A stretch of DNA of 6,846 nt from Cyanobacteriota bacterium (GTDB lineage: Bacteria > Cyanobacteriota > Cyanobacteriia > Phormidesmidales > Phormidesmidaceae). Location of the stretch: positions 1 to 6,846 of the forward strand of contig JAIXUR010000083.1 of the NCBI GenBank assembly GCA_027483425.1, written 5' to 3'. Below the pieces are notes generated by a model that saw only the letters and a list, made by a program, of their open reading frames with translations, was not told where the DNA came from and made no database searches. Shown piece after piece: positions 6,146 to 6,846 of the stretch (the stretch's first letter is position 1; each line of letters opens with the position of its first letter). Both the position numbers and the translations under genes were made by a program.

Positions 6146-6846
6146 CTAGGGGGTGCTGTGGCTGATCATTTGAGCAATTTGCACCGGAGCAGTAGCTAAG
6201 TCTGGGGCCATTCCGGCCAGGTATTCAGCATCGGTGTGACCGAGGGGATGAGCCACCGTCGCCGCCGGAGTCGCCTCGGCCACCCGACTGGCAACCCAGT
6301 CGGTGTACTCGTCCACAGAGTGCACAATCACCTGGGTGCGCATGCCGCCGTGGTAGGCCCCGCACAGCTCGGCACAGACCACCGGGTAGGTGCCCTCTCG
6401 GGTAGCCACAAAGCGCAGTTCGGCCGCTTCTCCGGGCAGTGCGTCTTGCTTCAGGCGAAACTGTGGCACCCAAAAGGAGTGGATCACATCTTGAGCCTCA
6501 ATGATCAGCTGTACATCCTGGCCCACGGGTACGTGGAGTTCACCATCGACAATGCCAGTGCCGGGGTAGCGAAAGATCCAGGCGTACTGCATACCCGTTA
6601 CGTTGACCGTCAAGTCGGGCGGGTTGCCCGAACCTCGGGAGCTGGCCCCAAAGCCGTAGACCTGAACCTTGGAGTCCATCCCGCCATCTTCGCCCGCCTG
6701 GGCCAGCAAGGGATCAATATCCACCACCGACGGCTGGGGTGCCATCGCCACCATGGTGCCATGGCCGTGGTGGCCACCGGGCGAAAAGCCCCCCATTTCC
6801 TGAAACACCACCACGCTGTACAGCCCCAGACCGACCACAATGACCG
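6146..6846 (-). CDS. ctaC: Cytochrome c oxidase subunit II, CuA-binding (5' end outside window)
   Basis: About 233 codons are visible; the frame stays open through the right edge (6839-6846 still encode Val-Ile ahead of 6838), so the GTG at 6838 is not the real start. Missing are the first membrane helix and the start of the second, roughly 100 residues judging from cyanobacterial CtaC. The visible part begins in helix 2 (VIVVGLGLYSVVVF) and passes a Gly/His/Met-rich linker (GGHHGHGTMVAM). It then forms the cupredoxin domain, with the aromatic MQYAWIFRYP segment. CuA ligands, counting the codon at 6838 as 1, are His120 (VIHSFWVPQ), Cys155, Glu157, Cys159, His163 and Met166 (CAELCGAYHGGM). All are present. 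It receives electrons from cytochrome c6 or plastocyanin on the lumen side and passes them to heme a of CtaD. The Ala/Thr-rich tail beyond residue 185 is variable. It is the first visible gene of the operon. Confidence 0.97.
   Translation of the reverse strand, partial: VIVVGLGLYSVVVFQEMGGFSPGGHHGHGTMVAMAPQPSVVDIDPLLAQAGEDGGMDSKVQVYGFGASSRGSGNPPDLTVNVTGMQYAWIFRYPGTGIVDGELHVPVGQDVQLIIEAQDVIHSFWVPQFRLKQDALPGEAAELRFVATREGTYPVVCAELCGAYHGGMRTQVIVHSVDEYTDWVASRVAEATPAATVAHPLGHTDAEYLAGMAPDLATAPVQIAQMISHSTP

Noticed and set aside
6146..6838. A complete subunit II gene starting at the GTG at 6838.
   Set aside because: That start would cut through the second membrane helix, and the frame continues open to the window edge, so the gene is partial.
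1..6846. CRISPR array, insertion sequence, tRNA or rRNA genes.
   Set aside because: I found no regularly spaced repeats, transposase-like protein, terminal inverted repeats or tRNA-like folds.

Overview
The window looks like cyanobacterial chromosome. It carries six exact copies of the HIP1 octamer GCGATCGC (625-632, 1381-1388, 1430-1437, 1835-1842, 3842-3849, 5196-5203), where well under one would be expected by chance. The best-recognised genes are also cyanobacterial in type: a ctaC-ctaD-ctaE oxidase operon and an enzyme carrying S-layer-homology (SLH) repeats. Base composition is fairly GC-rich (samples about 60-70% in the large oxidoreductase gene, about 43-53% in the first 450 bases). 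A filamentous Leptolyngbya- or Nodosilinea-like host is a guess, not something the sequence proves.

Layout. Bases 1-689 hold a compact, overlapping + strand cluster: the tail of a DUF433-type antitoxin, a DUF5615 PIN-like toxin, and a 97-residue protein of unknown function, each start overlapping the preceding stop. After 21 bases comes a GTG-started HD-domain protein of the PhnZ type (711-1256). A 268-base gap follows, with two HIP1 sites, competing short inverted repeats and a possible promoter. The largest + strand gene (1525-3648) encodes a FAD-dependent oxidoreductase fused to C-terminal SLH repeats.

A perfect 15-bp hairpin at 3659-3691 separates this gene from the convergent cytochrome c oxidase operon on the - strand. 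In transcription order the operon is ctaC (subunit II, cut by the window's right edge), ctaD (subunit I) and ctaE (subunit III). The three form the core of the aa3-type terminal oxidase, which takes electrons from cytochrome c6 or plastocyanin through CuA to heme a and then to the heme a3/CuB site. Metal ligands are intact in subunits I and II. Subunit I is of the A2 type, with Tyr-Ser in the helix instead of the gating glutamate.

The oxidase operon is ordinary for cyanobacteria. The less ordinary content is the oxidoreductase-SLH fusion with no visible signal peptide and a degenerate nucleotide-binding motif, the PhnZ-like protein with no visible partner oxygenase, and the third cistron locked to the toxin-antitoxin pair. 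I see no clear evidence of a wholly new multi-gene system.
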